A stretch of 64,000 bases of DNA, from contig NC_091355.1 of assembly GCF_038502225.1 (NCBI RefSeq), forward strand, positions 17,373,556 through 17,437,555. The letters are read 5' to 3'. The notes beneath the pieces were generated by a model. The model saw only the letters and a program-made list of their open reading frames with translations. It was not told the DNA's origin and did no database searches. Source of the DNA: Cherax quadricarinatus (Eukaryota; Arthropoda; Malacostraca; Decapoda; Parastacidae). This document shows positions 31,452 through 42,560 of this stretch, one piece after another (positions within the stretch are counted from its first letter, which is position 1; each line of letters begins with the position of its first letter). A program made the position numbers and the translations under genes.

Positions 31452-32607
31452 CACCTAGTACTCACCTAGTTGAGGTTGCGGGGGTCGAGTCCGAGCTCCT
31501 GGCCCCGCCTCTTCACTGATCGCTACTAGGTCACTCTCCCTGAGCCGTGAGCTTTATCATACCTCTGCTTAAAGCTATGTATGGATCCTGCCTCCACTAC
31601 ATCGCTTCCCAAACTATTCCACTTACTGACTACTCTGTGGCTGAAGAAATACTTCCTAACATCCCTGTGATTCATCTGTGTCTTCAACTTCCAACTGTGT
31701 CCCCTTGTTACTGTGTCCAATCTCTGGAACATCCTGTCTTTGTCCACCTTGTCAATTCCTCTCAGTATTTTGTATGTCGTTATCATGTCCCCCCTATCTC
31801 TCCTGTCCTCCAGTGTCGTCAGGTTGATTTCCCTTAACCTCTCCTCGTAGGACATACCTCTTAGCTCTGGGACTAGTCTTGTTGCAAACCTTGGCACTTT
31901 CTCTAGTTTCTTCACGTGCTTGGCTAGGTGTGGGTTCCAAACTGGTGCCGCATACTCCAATATGGGCCTAACATACACGGTGTACAGGGTCCTGAATGAT
32001 TCCTTATTAAGATGTCGGAATGCTGTTCTGAGGTTTGCTAGGCGCCCATATGCTGCAGCAGTTATTTGGTTGATGTGCGCTTCAGGAGATGTGCCTGGTG
32101 TTATACTCACCCCAAGATCTTTTTCCTTGAGTGAGGTTTGTAGTCTCTGACCCCCTAGACTGTACTCCGTCTGCGGCCTTCTTTGCCCTTCCCCAATCTT
32201 CATGACTTTGCACTTGGTGGGATTGAACTCCAGGAGCCAATTGCTGGACCAGGTCTGCAGCCTGTCCAGATCCCTTTGTAGTTCTGCCTGGTCTTCGATC
32301 GAGTGAATTCTTCTCATCAACTTCACGTCATCTGCAAACAGGGACACCTCAGAGTCTATTCCTTCCGTCATGTCGTTCACAAATACCAGAAACAGCACTG
32401 GTCCTAGGACTGACCCCTGCGGGACCCCGCTGGTCACAGGTGCCCACTCTGACACCTCGCCACGTACCATGACTCGCTGCTGTCTTCCTGACAAGTATTC
32501 CCTGATCCATTGTAGTGCCTTCCCTGTTATCCCTGCTTGGTCCTCCAGTTTTTGCACCAATCTCTTGTGTGGAACTGTGTCAAACGCCTTCTTGCAGTCC
32601 AAGAAAA
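31449..32607 (-). mobile_element. LINE B copy 1: 5'-truncated L2/CR1-like LINE
   Basis: This holds the last ~360 codons of the LINE B ORF2 plus its 3' tail. In sense orientation the tail ends with GGTGAGTACTAGGTGAGTAC and then (AC)n. The 5' truncation point at 32607 abuts the 3' end of LINE B copy 2, so the two lie head-to-tail on the minus strand. Confidence 0.88.
31526..32602 (-). pseudogene. LINE B reverse transcriptase, C-terminal 358 codons (copy 1)
   Basis: This is an uninterrupted frame that starts inside the palm domain ([15 protein letters not shown]), so the truncation has removed the endonuclease and RT fingers. Visible blocks are [25 protein letters not shown] (catalytic FADD), LEFNPTKCKVMKIG, DLGVSITPG and the C-terminal region VVSKWNSLGSDVVEAGSIHS, ending at a stop after HGSGRVT. 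The protein is about three-quarters identical by eye to the copy at 32699-34396. The methionine at its start is coincidental, since the true frame begins upstream. It cannot act alone. Confidence 0.9.
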
Positions 32608-32698
32608 TGCGTGTGTGTACTCACCTATTTGTACTCACCTATTTGTGGTTGCAGGGGTCGAGTCCTAGCTCCTGGCCCCGCCTCTTCACCGGTTGCTA

Positions 32699-35578
32699 CT
32701 AGGCCCTCTCTCTCCCCGCTCCATGAGCTTTATCAAACCTCGTCTTAAAACTGTGTATGGTTCCTGCCTCCACTACGTCATTTTCTAGGCTATTCCACTG
32801 CCTTACAACTCTATGACTGAAGAAATACTTCCTACTATCTCTCTGACTCATTTGTGTCTTCAACTTCCAATTGTGGCCTCTTGTTTCTGTGTCCCCTCCC
32901 TGGAACATCCTGTCTTTGTCCACCTTGTCTATTCCACGCAGTATTTTATATGTCGTTATCATGTCTCCCCTGACCCTCCTGTCCTCCAGTGTGGTCAGGC
33001 CGATTTCCCTTAATCTTTCCTCATAGGACATTCCCCTTAGCTCTGGAACTAACCTTGTCGCAAACCTTTGTACTTTCTCTAGTTTCTTGACGTGCTTTAT
33101 CAAGTGCGGGTTCCAAACAGGTGCTGCATACTTCAGTATGGGCCTGACATACACGGTGTACAGTGTCTTGAATGATTCCTTACTAAGGTATCGGAATGCT
33201 GTTCTCAGGTTTGCCAGGCGCCCATATGCTGCAACAGTTATCTGATTGATGTGTGCTTCCGGAGACATGCTCGGTGTTATACTCACCCCAAGAACTTTCT
33301 CCTTGAGTGAGGTTTGCAGTCTTTGGCCACCTAGCCTATACTCTGTCTGTGGTCTTCTGTGCCCCTCCCCCATCTTCATGACTTTGCATTTGGCAGGATT
33401 AAATTCGAGAAGCCATTTGCTGGACCAGGTGTCCAGTCTGTCCAGGTCTCTTTGAAGTCCTGCCTGGTCCTCATCAGATTTAATTCTCCTCATTAACTTC
33501 ACATCATCTGCAAACAGGGACACTTCTGAGTCTAACCCTTCCGTCATGTCGTTCACATATACCAAAAATAGCACTGGTCCTAGGACCGACTCCTGTGGGA
33601 CCCCGCTCGTCACAGGTGCCCACTGTGATACATCATTACGTACCATGACTCGTTGTTGCCTCCCTGTCAGGTATTCTCTGATCCATTGCAGTGCCCTTCC
33701 TGTTATATGCGCCTGATGCTCTAGCTTCTGCACTAATCTCTTGTGAGGAACTGTGTCAAAGGCCTTCTTGCAGTCCAAGAAGATGCAATCAACCCACCCC
33801 TCTCTCTCTTGTCTTACTTCTGTTATTTTATCATAAAACTCCAGAAGGTTTGTGACACATAATTTGCCTTCCATGAATCCGTGCTGGTTGGCATTTATAC
33901 TCCTGTTCCGTTCCAGGTGCTCCACCACTCTCCTCCTGATAATCTTCTCCATAATTTTGCATACTATACACGTCAATGACACAGGTCTATAGTTTAGTGC
34001 CTCTTTTCTGTCTCCTTTTTTGAAAATGGGAACTACAATTGCCGTCTTCCATACCTCAGGTAGTTGCCCAGTTTCCAGGGATGTGTTGAAGATTGTGGTA
34101 AGTGGCACGCACAACATATCTGCTCCCTCTCTAAGGACCCACGGGGAGATGTTGTCTGGTCCCATTGCCTTTGAGGTATCGATGTCCCTTAGCAGTTTCT
34201 TCACCTCCTCCTCATCTGTATGTATGTCGTCCAACACTTGTTGGTGTATTCCTTGCTGGTGTCCCCATCTGGTCTGTCCCCCCAGAGTCCTTCCTGTCTC
34301 TACTGTAAATACTTCCTTAAATCTCGTGTTGAGCTCCTCACATACCTCTTGATCGTTTCTTGTGAGTTCTCCACCTTCTTTCCTCAGCCTTATCACCTGG
34401 TCCTTGACTGTTGTCTTCCTCCTAATGTGGCTATACAGCAGTTTCGGGTCAGATTTGACTTTCGATGCTATGTCGTTTTCATACTGTCGCTGGGCCTCCC
34501 TCCTTATCTGTGCATACTCGTTTCTGGCTCTTCTACTAATCTCCTTGTTTTCCTGGGTCCTATGCCTCCATTCTCAATTGCACTTAGTTTTTGCCTCCCT
34601 ACACCTTCGGGTAAACCAAGGACTCGTTTTGGTCTTCCTATTATTTCCGTTTCCCTTGGGAACAAAACTTTCCTCTGCTTCCTTGCACTTTGTTGCCACA
34701 TATTCCATCATCTCGTTTACCGATTTTCCTACCATTTCTCTGTCCCACTGAACCTCCTACAGGAAGTTTCTCATACCTGTGTAGTCCCCCCTTTTATAGT
34801 TTGGCCTGTCCCCTTCAGTTCCTGTTACCTTCTCCACTTGTAACTCTACTATATAGTCAAAACTCAGAACCACATGATCGCTAGCTCCAAGGGGCCTCTC
34901 ATAAGTGATGTCCTCAATGTCTGAACTGCCCAGGGTGAACACAAGATCCAGTCTTGCTGGCTCATCCTCCCCTCTCTCTCTGGTTGTGTCCCTGACATGT
35001 TGATGCATGAGGTTTTCAAGTACCACATCCATCATCTTGGCTCTCCATGTTTCGGGACCCCCATGTGGCTCCAGGTTTTCCCAGTCGATCTCCCTGTGGT
35101 TGAAATCGCCCATTACCAGTAACTTTGCTCTGCTCGAGTGAGCTCTTCTTGCCACCTCAGCCAGTGTGTCCACCATCACCCTGTTGTTTTCTTTGTACTC
35201 CTCTCTTGGCCTCCTGCAGTTCTGTGGTGGGTTATACATCACTCCAATGACTACTTTATGTTCTCCGGACTGAATTGTACCTACAATGTAGTCTCTTTCT
35301 CCAATCATGTCCATGCCTTCCATTTCCTCAAATCCCCATCGGTGTTTTATGAGCAGTGCAACCCCTCCTCCCCCTCTACTCCTTCTATCTTTCCTCAGGA
35401 TCTGATATCCTGTTGGGAAGATTGTGTCTGTTATTGTCTCAGCGAGTTTTGTTTCTGTGACTGCTATGATGTCTGGGGATTTTTCACTGATTCTTTCATT
35501 CCACTCCTCATGTTTATTCATTATTCCATCCGCGTTTGTGTACCAAACCTTTAGTTTCTTTTCTATCATTGTGGTCAT
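32699..35578 (-). pseudogene. LINE B ORF2: endonuclease and reverse transcriptase with two stops
   Basis: One continuous frame of about 959 codons, interrupted only by TAG at 34757-34759 and TGA at 34574-34576; there is no frameshift. Endonuclease blocks are KVWYTNADGIMNK, IIAVTETKL, GVMYNPPQN, LLVMGDFNHREIDW and LGASDHVVLS. Reverse-transcriptase blocks are [64 protein letters not shown] and SLFADDVKLM. The frame is open upstream as far as 36061, but the stretch before MTTMIEKKL is proline-rich and overlaps ORF1, so I take the methionine at 35578. Role: target nicking and reverse transcription. The GE substitution in GVPQES (usually GVPQGS) may be a further lesion. Confidence 0.92.
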
Positions 35579-35763
35579 GCAAGAATATTGGGGTTGGGGG
35601 AGCGAGAGCCTTGGTGGGGGCCTATATGGGGCTGTGGTGTAGGTGGGGTTTGTGTTGATGGGGGTGGGGTCAGAATGCCCATAAGGGACAGCTGTTGGGG
35701 TGAGGTTTGTGATATGGGGATTGGTGGCAGAGGGAACAGTGAGTGGGTTGTAGTATAGGCTGC

Positions 35764-36768
35764 TCAGTTGCGTTGGGAACGTCGCGGGTGGAGTCTTTTG
35801 GTGGGAGATTCTGTGGGGTGTGTTTGCCCTTCCTCCTGTGTCTGGGTCCTGCTCATTTTCATTGCTTCTCGTTCCTCCTTGCGTCTCTGTACCCTCTCTT
35901 TCACTGTAGTCCTTTCTTCTTGTGTTCTGTCGCGGTCGAGGTATACTCTCTGGTACCCCTCTTTGTCCCTCAGTCTTGCTTTCTCTTGCAGAATCCTGGT
36001 TCGAACTGATTCTTCCTTGAAAGTTACTCTGACAGGCCGTATCCTTCCACTCGCAAACCACCCAATTCTCTGAAAATTTGTCACCTGGGTCATATTGCCC
36101 TCCCCTATTGTTTTCATGATGCCTTCAATCATTTTTTTCTCCTCCTGTTTTATTTCTTCAAAGTTGGCCCCCTTGGCTTCTTGGAGCCCATACACAAAAA
36201 CTGACCTCGCTCTTTCCTCCTCCCACCGAGTCTCCATCTGCGTCCTCTGATGCATTTTATTTCCTTCCATTGACATGTTCTTGCCTTCAGTCCCTGTCAT
36301 ATCTGAAACTTCTATTCTCATTGGACTGTATTTCCTGACCAGCTGTCCCTTGCTACTGCAGTTGGCTGTTAGAATCTCTGCATATAGCATACCTTCATTG
36401 TCTTCGGACCTGTCGTTTGATCTTAGCGTGCTCGTCGTCTTTTCCCTGGCCCCACGTGGGTCTGATAGGGCCTTCATGTTCGGCATGTCTCCGTTGTTGC
36501 TTACCATCCCCTTGTCTGCGCCTGACTTTGAATTTCCTGATGTCACACCTGAATTGTCATTTGTCTCTCTAATCTGTTTCAGGCTTTGCAGTTTCTCTTC
36601 TAAGCACTGTATCCTAGCTTCTGCTGCTAAGACCTGTACTTCCCACTTCCTGCACTCTTCAGCTATCCGCTCCTCCATTTTCTTACCAAGCTCTACTATC
36701 TTCCTTCCCCACTCTTCCTCCCTTTTTTGGAGCTCTAGCTCCCAGTCTTTCCTCCCTGGTTCGTCCAC
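35764..36768 (-). CDS. LINE B ORF1: coiled-coil RNA-binding protein
   Basis: This is an intact 334-codon frame from the ATG at 36766-36768. Residues 1-70 are strongly charged and predicted coiled coil (ELQKREEEWGRKIVELGKK). A linker follows. Near residues 188-300 there is a domain of the RRM/CTD kind seen in LINE ORF1 proteins: RSVFVYGLQEAKG, then FQRIGWFASGRIRPVRVTF, then ILQEKARLRDKEGYQRVYLD and a basic tail (RTTVKERVQRRKEER). Such proteins coat LINE RNA and chaperone it. Unlike LINE A, this ORF1 has no esterase domain and no zinc knuckle. It ends about 185 bp before the ORF2 methionine. Confidence 0.82.
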   Translation of the reverse strand: MDEPGRKDWELELQKREEEWGRKIVELGKKMEERIAEECRKWEVQVLAAEARIQCLEEKLQSLKQIRETNDNSGVTSGNSKSGADKGMVSNNGDMPNMKALSDPRGAREKTTSTLRSNDRSEDNEGMLYAEILTANCSSKGQLVRKYSPMRIEVSDMTGTEGKNMSMEGNKMHQRTQMETRWEEERARSVFVYGLQEAKGANFEEIKQEEKKMIEGIMKTIGEGNMTQVTNFQRIGWFASGRIRPVRVTFKEESVRTRILQEKARLRDKEGYQRVYLDRDRTQEERTTVKERVQRRKEEREAMKMSRTQTQEEGQTHPTESPTKRLHPRRSQRN

Positions 36769-36792
36769 CAGATCTCTGGGTTTCCGTCCTGG

Positions 36793-37346
36793 CTAGAGGA
36801 GGGAGAGGGTGTGGGGGAGAGAGAGAGAGGGTAGAAAGAGGGAGAGAGAGGAGAGAGGAAGGGTAGAAAGAGGGAGAGAGAGGAGAGAGTATGGGGGTGA
36901 GGGATAAGACCAAGGGGGAGGGAGAGAAATGTGAGGGGGGAGAGAAAGGGTAGAGAGAGGGAGAAAGAGAGGGAGAGGGAGAGGGAGAGAAAGAGAGAGA
37001 GAGGGAGAAAGGAGGGAAGAAGGCTATGAGAGAGAGAAACGCGAGGGAGGGAAAAGGTAAGAGGTCTGTGGGGGAGGCAGTCAAATTCCAAGGATAAGCT
37101 GTGTGTACTCGCCTAGTTGTGGTTTCGGGGTCGAGACCCAGCTCCTGGCCCCGAGTGTGTATGTGTGTGCGCGCATGTGTGTGTGAGCACGTCAGTTGTT
37201 TATATGTCCCAGAAATACAATTCACTTCTGTGTATCCGTAATACTAATGAGATACCACTAACACTGAGAGTAGTTCTAATAATTATAATACTAACATGTG
37301 TTAACAAGTCATTCTTTCACCCAGTTATGTACTACCTTTTACATGT
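36793..37346. repeat. Tandem duplication unit 1 (~554 bp)
   Basis: It begins TAGAGGAGGGAGAGGGTGTG, continues through a GAGAGG-rich stretch, CAAATTCCAAGGAT(A/C)AGCTG, a LINE B 3'-tail fragment and CAGTTGTTTATATGTCCCAG, and ends near TACCTTTTACATGTG. Unit 2 (37347-37893) repeats the whole series. The G/A-rich part is the 5' region of LINE B read on the plus strand. Confidence 0.88.
37098..37155 (-). repeat. LINE B 3'-terminal fragment inside duplication unit 1
   Basis: GTGTGTACTCGCCTAGTTG, GGTTTCGGGGTCGAGACC and CAGCTCCTGGCCCC match the last ~55 bp of LINE B. A GT/GC-rich run follows. The matching fragment in unit 2 is at 37645-37702. Confidence 0.8.
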
Positions 37347-37893
37347 GTAGAGGAGGGAGAGGGTGTGGGGGAGAGAGAGAAAGGGTAGAAAGAGGGAGAG
37401 AGAGGAGAGAGAAAGGGTAGAAAGAGGGAGAGAGAGGAGAGAGTATGGGGGCGAGGGATAAGACCAAGGGGGAGAGAGAGAAATGTGAGGGGGAGAGAAA
37501 GGGTAGAGAGAGGGAGAAAGAGAGGGAGAGGGAGAGAAAGAGAGAGAGAGGGAGAAAGGAGGGAAAGAGGGTATTGAGAGGGAGAAACGCGAGGGAGGGG
37601 AAAGGTAAGAGGTCTGTGGGGGAGGCGGTCAAATTCCAAGGATCAGCTGTGTGTACTCACCTAGTTGTGGTTTCAGGGGTCGAGACCCAGCTCCTGGCCC
37701 CGAGTATGTGTGTGCGCGCGTGTGTGTGTGTGTGTGAGCACGTCAGTTGTTTATATGTCCCAGAAATACAATTCACTTCTGTGTATCCGTAATACTAATG
37801 AGATACCATTAACACTGAAAGTGGTTCTAATAATTATAATACAAGCGTGTGTTAACAAGTCATTCTTTCACCTAGTTATGTACTACCTTTTAC
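37347..37893. repeat. Tandem duplication unit 2 (~547 bp)
   Basis: It repeats 36793-37346 with scattered substitutions and small indels, including the embedded tail fragment at 37645-37700 and the following GT-rich run. Confidence 0.88.
37645..37702 (-). repeat. LINE B 3'-terminal fragment inside duplication unit 2
   Basis: This is the duplicated counterpart of 37098-37155, with TCACC in place of TCGCC. It shows that the fragment was present before the duplication. Confidence 0.8.
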
Positions 37894-38564
37894 TACATGT
37901 GTACCCAGTACTTGCTTCTCAGATTGTACTGTCTTTGTGTCCTAGACCATTATCTCTCGAAACTGTTGTCAGGGCTGTAGTCCCATTAGCCACGACTTAA
38001 TTATCCTGCTTAATCCTTACTCCTACAAAGTTTATCTTCCTACTACTGCTAGGTGTTGTGTGTATGATAATCGCTCTGGAGCAGGGTTTAGATATCGAGT
38101 TACCAGTGACCGCTGGGCCGGCTCTATCACTCAGACTTCCCTCCAACCACAAAACAGGTGATTTGTACGTTACTGGTCAGAGGGGACGTCCATCCAGATG
38201 CCTGATGTACGATGCTCGCTGTACGATGCTTGCTGTACGATGACTCGTGCACCTCGCCCTTCCGCCGCTGGCTTCTTCGCTATTCTTATCTCGTTGCCCT
38301 TTTGAGTCCTCATTTACCACACTTATCACTTGTATACTGCTACTTTTATAATTTACACTTCACTTTGGGTAAGTACACTACTTATTTGTGATGACACCCA
38401 GCCTGTTATGGCGGCGCTACTCCCTCAGGCCTACTGCTGCCACCACCTCTGCTTATATATATTTATGTATATGTATGTATGTATATATATATATATATAT
38501 ATATATCCCCTTTCTGGCTAGCTTGTTCACTCTGTGTGCTACATCACATTTTGTCGTTAGCCAC
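37894..38564. other. Unassigned DNA with a short (TA)n
   Basis: No gene was recognised. GTACGATGCT repeats three times near 38206-38240, and (TA)n lies at 38455-38506. Confidence 0.4.
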
Positions 38565-38942
38565 CCTCTCTTAATTCTATTTGGTCTTTTCTCTTTAGTC
38601 ACTCGATTTGTACTTTGTATATGTGTAACAATGTGGCAACAGGTGCCAACTAGGCCTCAACGACTGGCACTTTGAAATTTTGTTGTATAATTTCAGGCTT
38701 TCTCTCGCCTTCACTTTATTTATGTTTGCTAATACACTGGTTATCACTTTATGCCTCTCTTAATTCTATTTGGTCTTTTCTCTTTAGTCACTCGATTTGT
38801 ACTTTGTATATGTGTAACAATGTGGCAACAGGTGCCAACTAGGCCTCAACGACTGGCGCTTTGAAATTTTGTTGTATAATTTCAGGCTTTCTCTCGCCTT
38901 CACTTTATTTATGTTTGCTAATACACTGGTTATCACTTGTAG
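38565..38942. repeat. Two-copy 189-bp tandem duplication
   Basis: 38565-38753 is repeated at 38754-38942 with about one or two differences (for example CTGGCACTTTG versus CTGGCGCTTTG). Both units start CCTCTCTTAATTCTATTTGG and end near ACTGGTTATCACTT. High identity implies a recent event. Confidence 0.92.
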
Positions 38943-39044
38943 GGTTGTTCACTGACGTTGTCACTAACACTGGTTGCTTCTAGCTGCTAAAACACGCCCT
39001 AAAAGCACTAAGATTCTCGGAGCCTGGCGCTTGTGACCCACTAC

Positions 39045-39082
<38 letters not shown>

Positions 39083-39446
39083 AAATAAAGTAATGATTTC
39101 TCAGCTTGAGCAGGGAAACAGCCCAGATGGGAACGATGGAGACGGGTGGGTGAAGCGAAGGAAGAAAATGGATGGGAGAGAGAGGGAGCCAGGCACATCA
39201 TTTATCCTATTCCACAAACCCTCCCACTCTCCTCCATTACCACCCTCCTCCTTCCCATCCTAAATCCCCTATGTTGCCTCCTGATGAGATTTCCCTAGGG
39301 ATGCCTTCGCCAATGGTATGCCGTGTTGCTTATATCTCCCTGTCGATTTCCTTACCTGGATGCTTAGCCAGGTAAGCAGGTGATGAGGTGGAAAGAGGGT
39401 ACGCTCTTGCTCTTTCTCTCTCTCTTTCTCCCCCTCCCCAGACACA

Positions 39447-39545
<99 letters not shown>

Positions 39546-39813
39546 ATATATATATAATTTTTTTTTTAATTAATATGATGGGGTCCACCTCTGGTGTAAA
39601 TTGTGGGACCTATAGCCTCGGAGAAGTGGATAAAAAGGCTTCAAGGAAGAATATTTGGATTTCTTCCTGAAGCCGTTTGAATATTCCACTTCCCCTACCA
39701 CCCCATCTTTTAATATATTTATTTTTACCAATAGGAATATTTTATTACAATATGGTACAGAAGATTTAAGAGATACATTGTTGATATAAAGGTGGCATAT
39801 AAGGTACATGTTG
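38943..39813. other. Intergenic DNA with (GT)n and (TA)n; probable 3' UTR of the next element
   Basis: (GT)n lies at 39046-39079 and (TA)n at 39450-39560. The section 39575-39813 lies immediately downstream of the minus-strand retroelement and probably includes its 3' untranslated region. It contains an imperfect inverted pair around GAATATTTGGATTTCTTCC. Confidence 0.5.
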
Positions 39814-41194
39814 TTACGTGTGTATCACCCATTGTAAGGCGAAAATCTCATCCAGCTCCTCAGAGCTGGGGCGTGTGCCCAAAATACAGCAGGCATTACC
39901 CCTTTGAACAGCCGCACTGAGCCGCTGGAACAGAAAACTAGCTGCCCTGGGATCCCTAGTTACCCTGATGAGTCTTTTTCCCAGCTCCTTAAGGAATTTA
40001 GATGCACTCTTTCACCATGAGCCAAGGGTCTCTGAGCCTATGGGAACAAACATATAATGATGGGCAAGCTCTCCATATTTTCTAGACTTCTGGGACTCCC
40101 TGAAGCTGGCAGCTGCCCCTCCTTCCTCCCTGGTGTATTGGAGATAGGTATCAGCCAAGGTAGATGTACATGTATTAGTCCCACACCACCTGCTTCCCAT
40201 CTGTCCAGGCTTGAAGGGTGATACCATCTGGACACTTTTGGCTGCCATCAGATTTGCATAGCTGGGGTAGCTCCCTTACTGCTGGGCATCCAGCTGTTGT
40301 GAGGCTCCTCTTGATGTTATTAACCTCATGTCTTGCAATCTTTCCCTCGGATTTACGGCATACAAGACCGTGGTACCCGAATCGGTCTGCTGCTTCACTG
40401 CCACAAATACACCTGTGATCAGCGAGAATAGGGGTGGCTAGTCGAAGGGCAACACCGATGCGGATGGTCTGTGGGTCGAGGCGTGTGCCAAGGCTGAAGT
40501 TGAGAACAGCCAACAGAAAGTCCCCAGCATGAGGGGCTCTCACTGCCAGGAGGCAGGCTCTATCCTTCCCTGACACACTCTGAAGCATTGTTGAGGCTAT
40601 ATTTTCCACTATTGGACCATCCCAGTGCGATTGTTTGTAGTTGTTGGGGGGAGCAGGTCTGGTTTCAGAGCCCGTTAGATTATCCCAGATCATTGCTCCA
40701 TCAACGAATTTTTGGTCCTGGACTCCAGTCTTGTCCCTAAGATGTTCAGGAAGAATCGCTGCTACAAGCTCCATGGATGCAATACACGAGGACAGAAAAG
40801 CAGGCAACGCAATCTGATGACTTGCAGACACCAATGCCTCCTAGTCTGACTGGAAGTGTAGCTTGGTTCCACTGCCCGTCTTCTAGAGTAAGGTTAAGTA
40901 CTTTCGTAAAAATCTGCCTCAGAATACTGTCATATTCGTGCAGTATAGGGTTATCATATGAAGGTGCACTTCTTAGGAAATATGTCAACCTGGGCAGACT
41001 CAAGCACTTTGTGAGAAGGTACAAGGCATCGTGGGTGTCCAGATTGCCTATTCGTTGTTCCATTCACCTTAACTCTTCCAATTTCTTCCTGAGAATTGTG
41101 TCAATGGCATTGCTTCCCAGAGGTGCTCCTAGCAAGACACTATTTGTGGGGGCAATGACTGCTGCTCCTGGTAGTTTTGATCTCAATGCATTTA
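39814..41194 (-). pseudogene. RLE element thumb and restriction-like endonuclease region
   Basis: The segment starts with NALRSKLPGAAVIAPTNS and LLGAPLGS, meets TGA next to 41063, and continues MEQRIGNLDTHDAL and LPARLGGIGV-like text. After a shift near 40800 come ALRLATPILADHRC, CICGSEAADRFGYHGLVC, ARHEVNN and KCPDGITLQAWTDGKQVVWD. These give a C-x-C/H/C cluster and the PD...D pair of R2-type endonucleases. A later TGA near 40012 interrupts the tail, which ends SFLFQRLSAAVQRGNACCIL and a stop at 39814-39816. The tail motif 'FLFQR.S.A.QRGNA' recurs in relatives I recall, but I cannot name the clade. Confidence 0.68.
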
Positions 41195-42560
41195 TCACTT
41201 GTTGACTGAGATGATTTCGCATTTGGATGGATTCAGGACGAGACCTATTTCCTGTCCCCGTGTCATTACCTGTGTAAGGTCATGTAGGAGGGACTCCTTT
41301 GTACCTGCTAGTGTGCCATCATCTAGGAACCAGATGTTTAGCTCGCTGGTCAGTCTGACTGTGATTTCCCTAACTGCTATACAGAAGAGAAATGGTGCAA
41401 GAGGATCTCCTTGTTGGACACCCTCCGATGATGTGATTTCATGCTCTCCAAAGAGAAGCATTGATTCCTTGCTATACCCAGCTGAAACAAAAGGGAAGAG
41501 ACCAGGGAAATGTTCTTGTACTGCTGCTAATACCACGTCTCTTTGCAAGAGATTGAAAGCATTCTTGAAATCTAATTTTACCACTGCATTGTCCTCAGGC
41601 AGGTTGTTGATATACGCCCTTGTTGCATGAACTGCTGCTTCACTTCCTTGAGAGACCCCAAAGCCAAGCTGGTTTGGTTGAAGCATCATGGCTGCCTGTG
41701 CACAAATACTTCGGACAGCAGCTTTGGATACGAGGCAGCGTAACATGTTGCCTCCTGCAATTGGCCGAATTCCTCTATCCTTCTTTTTAAGTGCACAAAG
41801 TGTTGCACCAAAAAAGAAAGGTCTAATTTCATCAGGAATCAGACCAGCCAAGGAATTGTTGACGAACCTTGTGATCTCTGAAAGCAGTGTCTCTGCAATT
41901 TCCCCAATAACTGGATTAACCATTTCCTTTAAATGCTGTGGCCTTATTCCAGTGTAACCCCCAGCAGAGCCAGATGGGAACGACATTATTGCTTTGTAAA
42001 TGTCTGAGTCTTCCACAATCAATGGTTCCATAGTGGGGACAGAGGTGTTGGAACTGTTGGTGCCACTGGTTTCCCTGGCAGGGTGCTTTCCTCTAAGTGC
42101 TTCAGCCGTGTCAGCATCCCTGGGAGCAACTGTATCTTCACTGGTAATAATTCTGATTGCCCCCACTGTGTTGCCCTCTTCAATTTTCTTGCTCACCTGG
42201 ACTCTGACTTTTTCACTGTCAGTAGAGTGAGTGGGGGTTCTGCCTCTCCCTTTTTTGTGTTGACGGGGAAGGTGAATGAGGTTATCAACTCTAAGAAAAT
42301 CTCTTAAGGATTTAATTATCATTGAGGCTAGCCTCTTTCCCCTTCTTTCCGGCACAGCTAAGCAGACATTGCCAAAAAGTAGCAAGTTGTGCCATGCCTT
42401 GATGGTTGGTGTAGCATTTAAGATAGTGGAACCATCGTTTACTTTTTTCAGGAGGTCTGTAAGTTTCCCAGCTGCGTGTGGACGGGCTGCTTTGGGAATA
42501 TGTGTGTGTCCTGGTACCTGTTGCTTTAATTGCTTCCAAGAGATTGTGTGATGAGATGAA
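41195..42560 (-). pseudogene. RLE element reverse transcriptase domain
   Basis: This part of the frame is open to the stop at 41195-41197. Blocks in order are AIMSFPSGSAGGYTGIRPQHL, seen as the usual 'SAGG..G..P.HL' finger motif, RPIAGGNMLRCLVSKA, QLGFGVSQGSEAAVHATR, KLDFKNAFNLLQRD (first catalytic aspartate), SEGVQQGDPLAPFLF and IWFLDDGTLAGT (catalytic LDD), then VLNPSKCEIIS. The LDDG box and GVQQGDPL differ from the FADD and GVPQGS boxes of LINEs A-C. A frameshift near 41195 leads to the next segment. Confidence 0.85.

Larger units (their letters stand above)
32608..37100 (-). mobile_element. LINE B copy 2: nearly full-length L2/CR1-like LINE
   Basis: On the minus strand the order is a pyrimidine-rich 5' region (37100-36790), ORF1 (36768-35764), ORF2 (about 35578-32699) and a 3' tail with GCCAGGAGCTAGGACTCGAC and repeats of ACAAATAGGTGAGT. 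The tail ends in ACACACGC at 32608. Only two stop codons interrupt ORF2, so the copy is recent. Confidence 0.9.
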
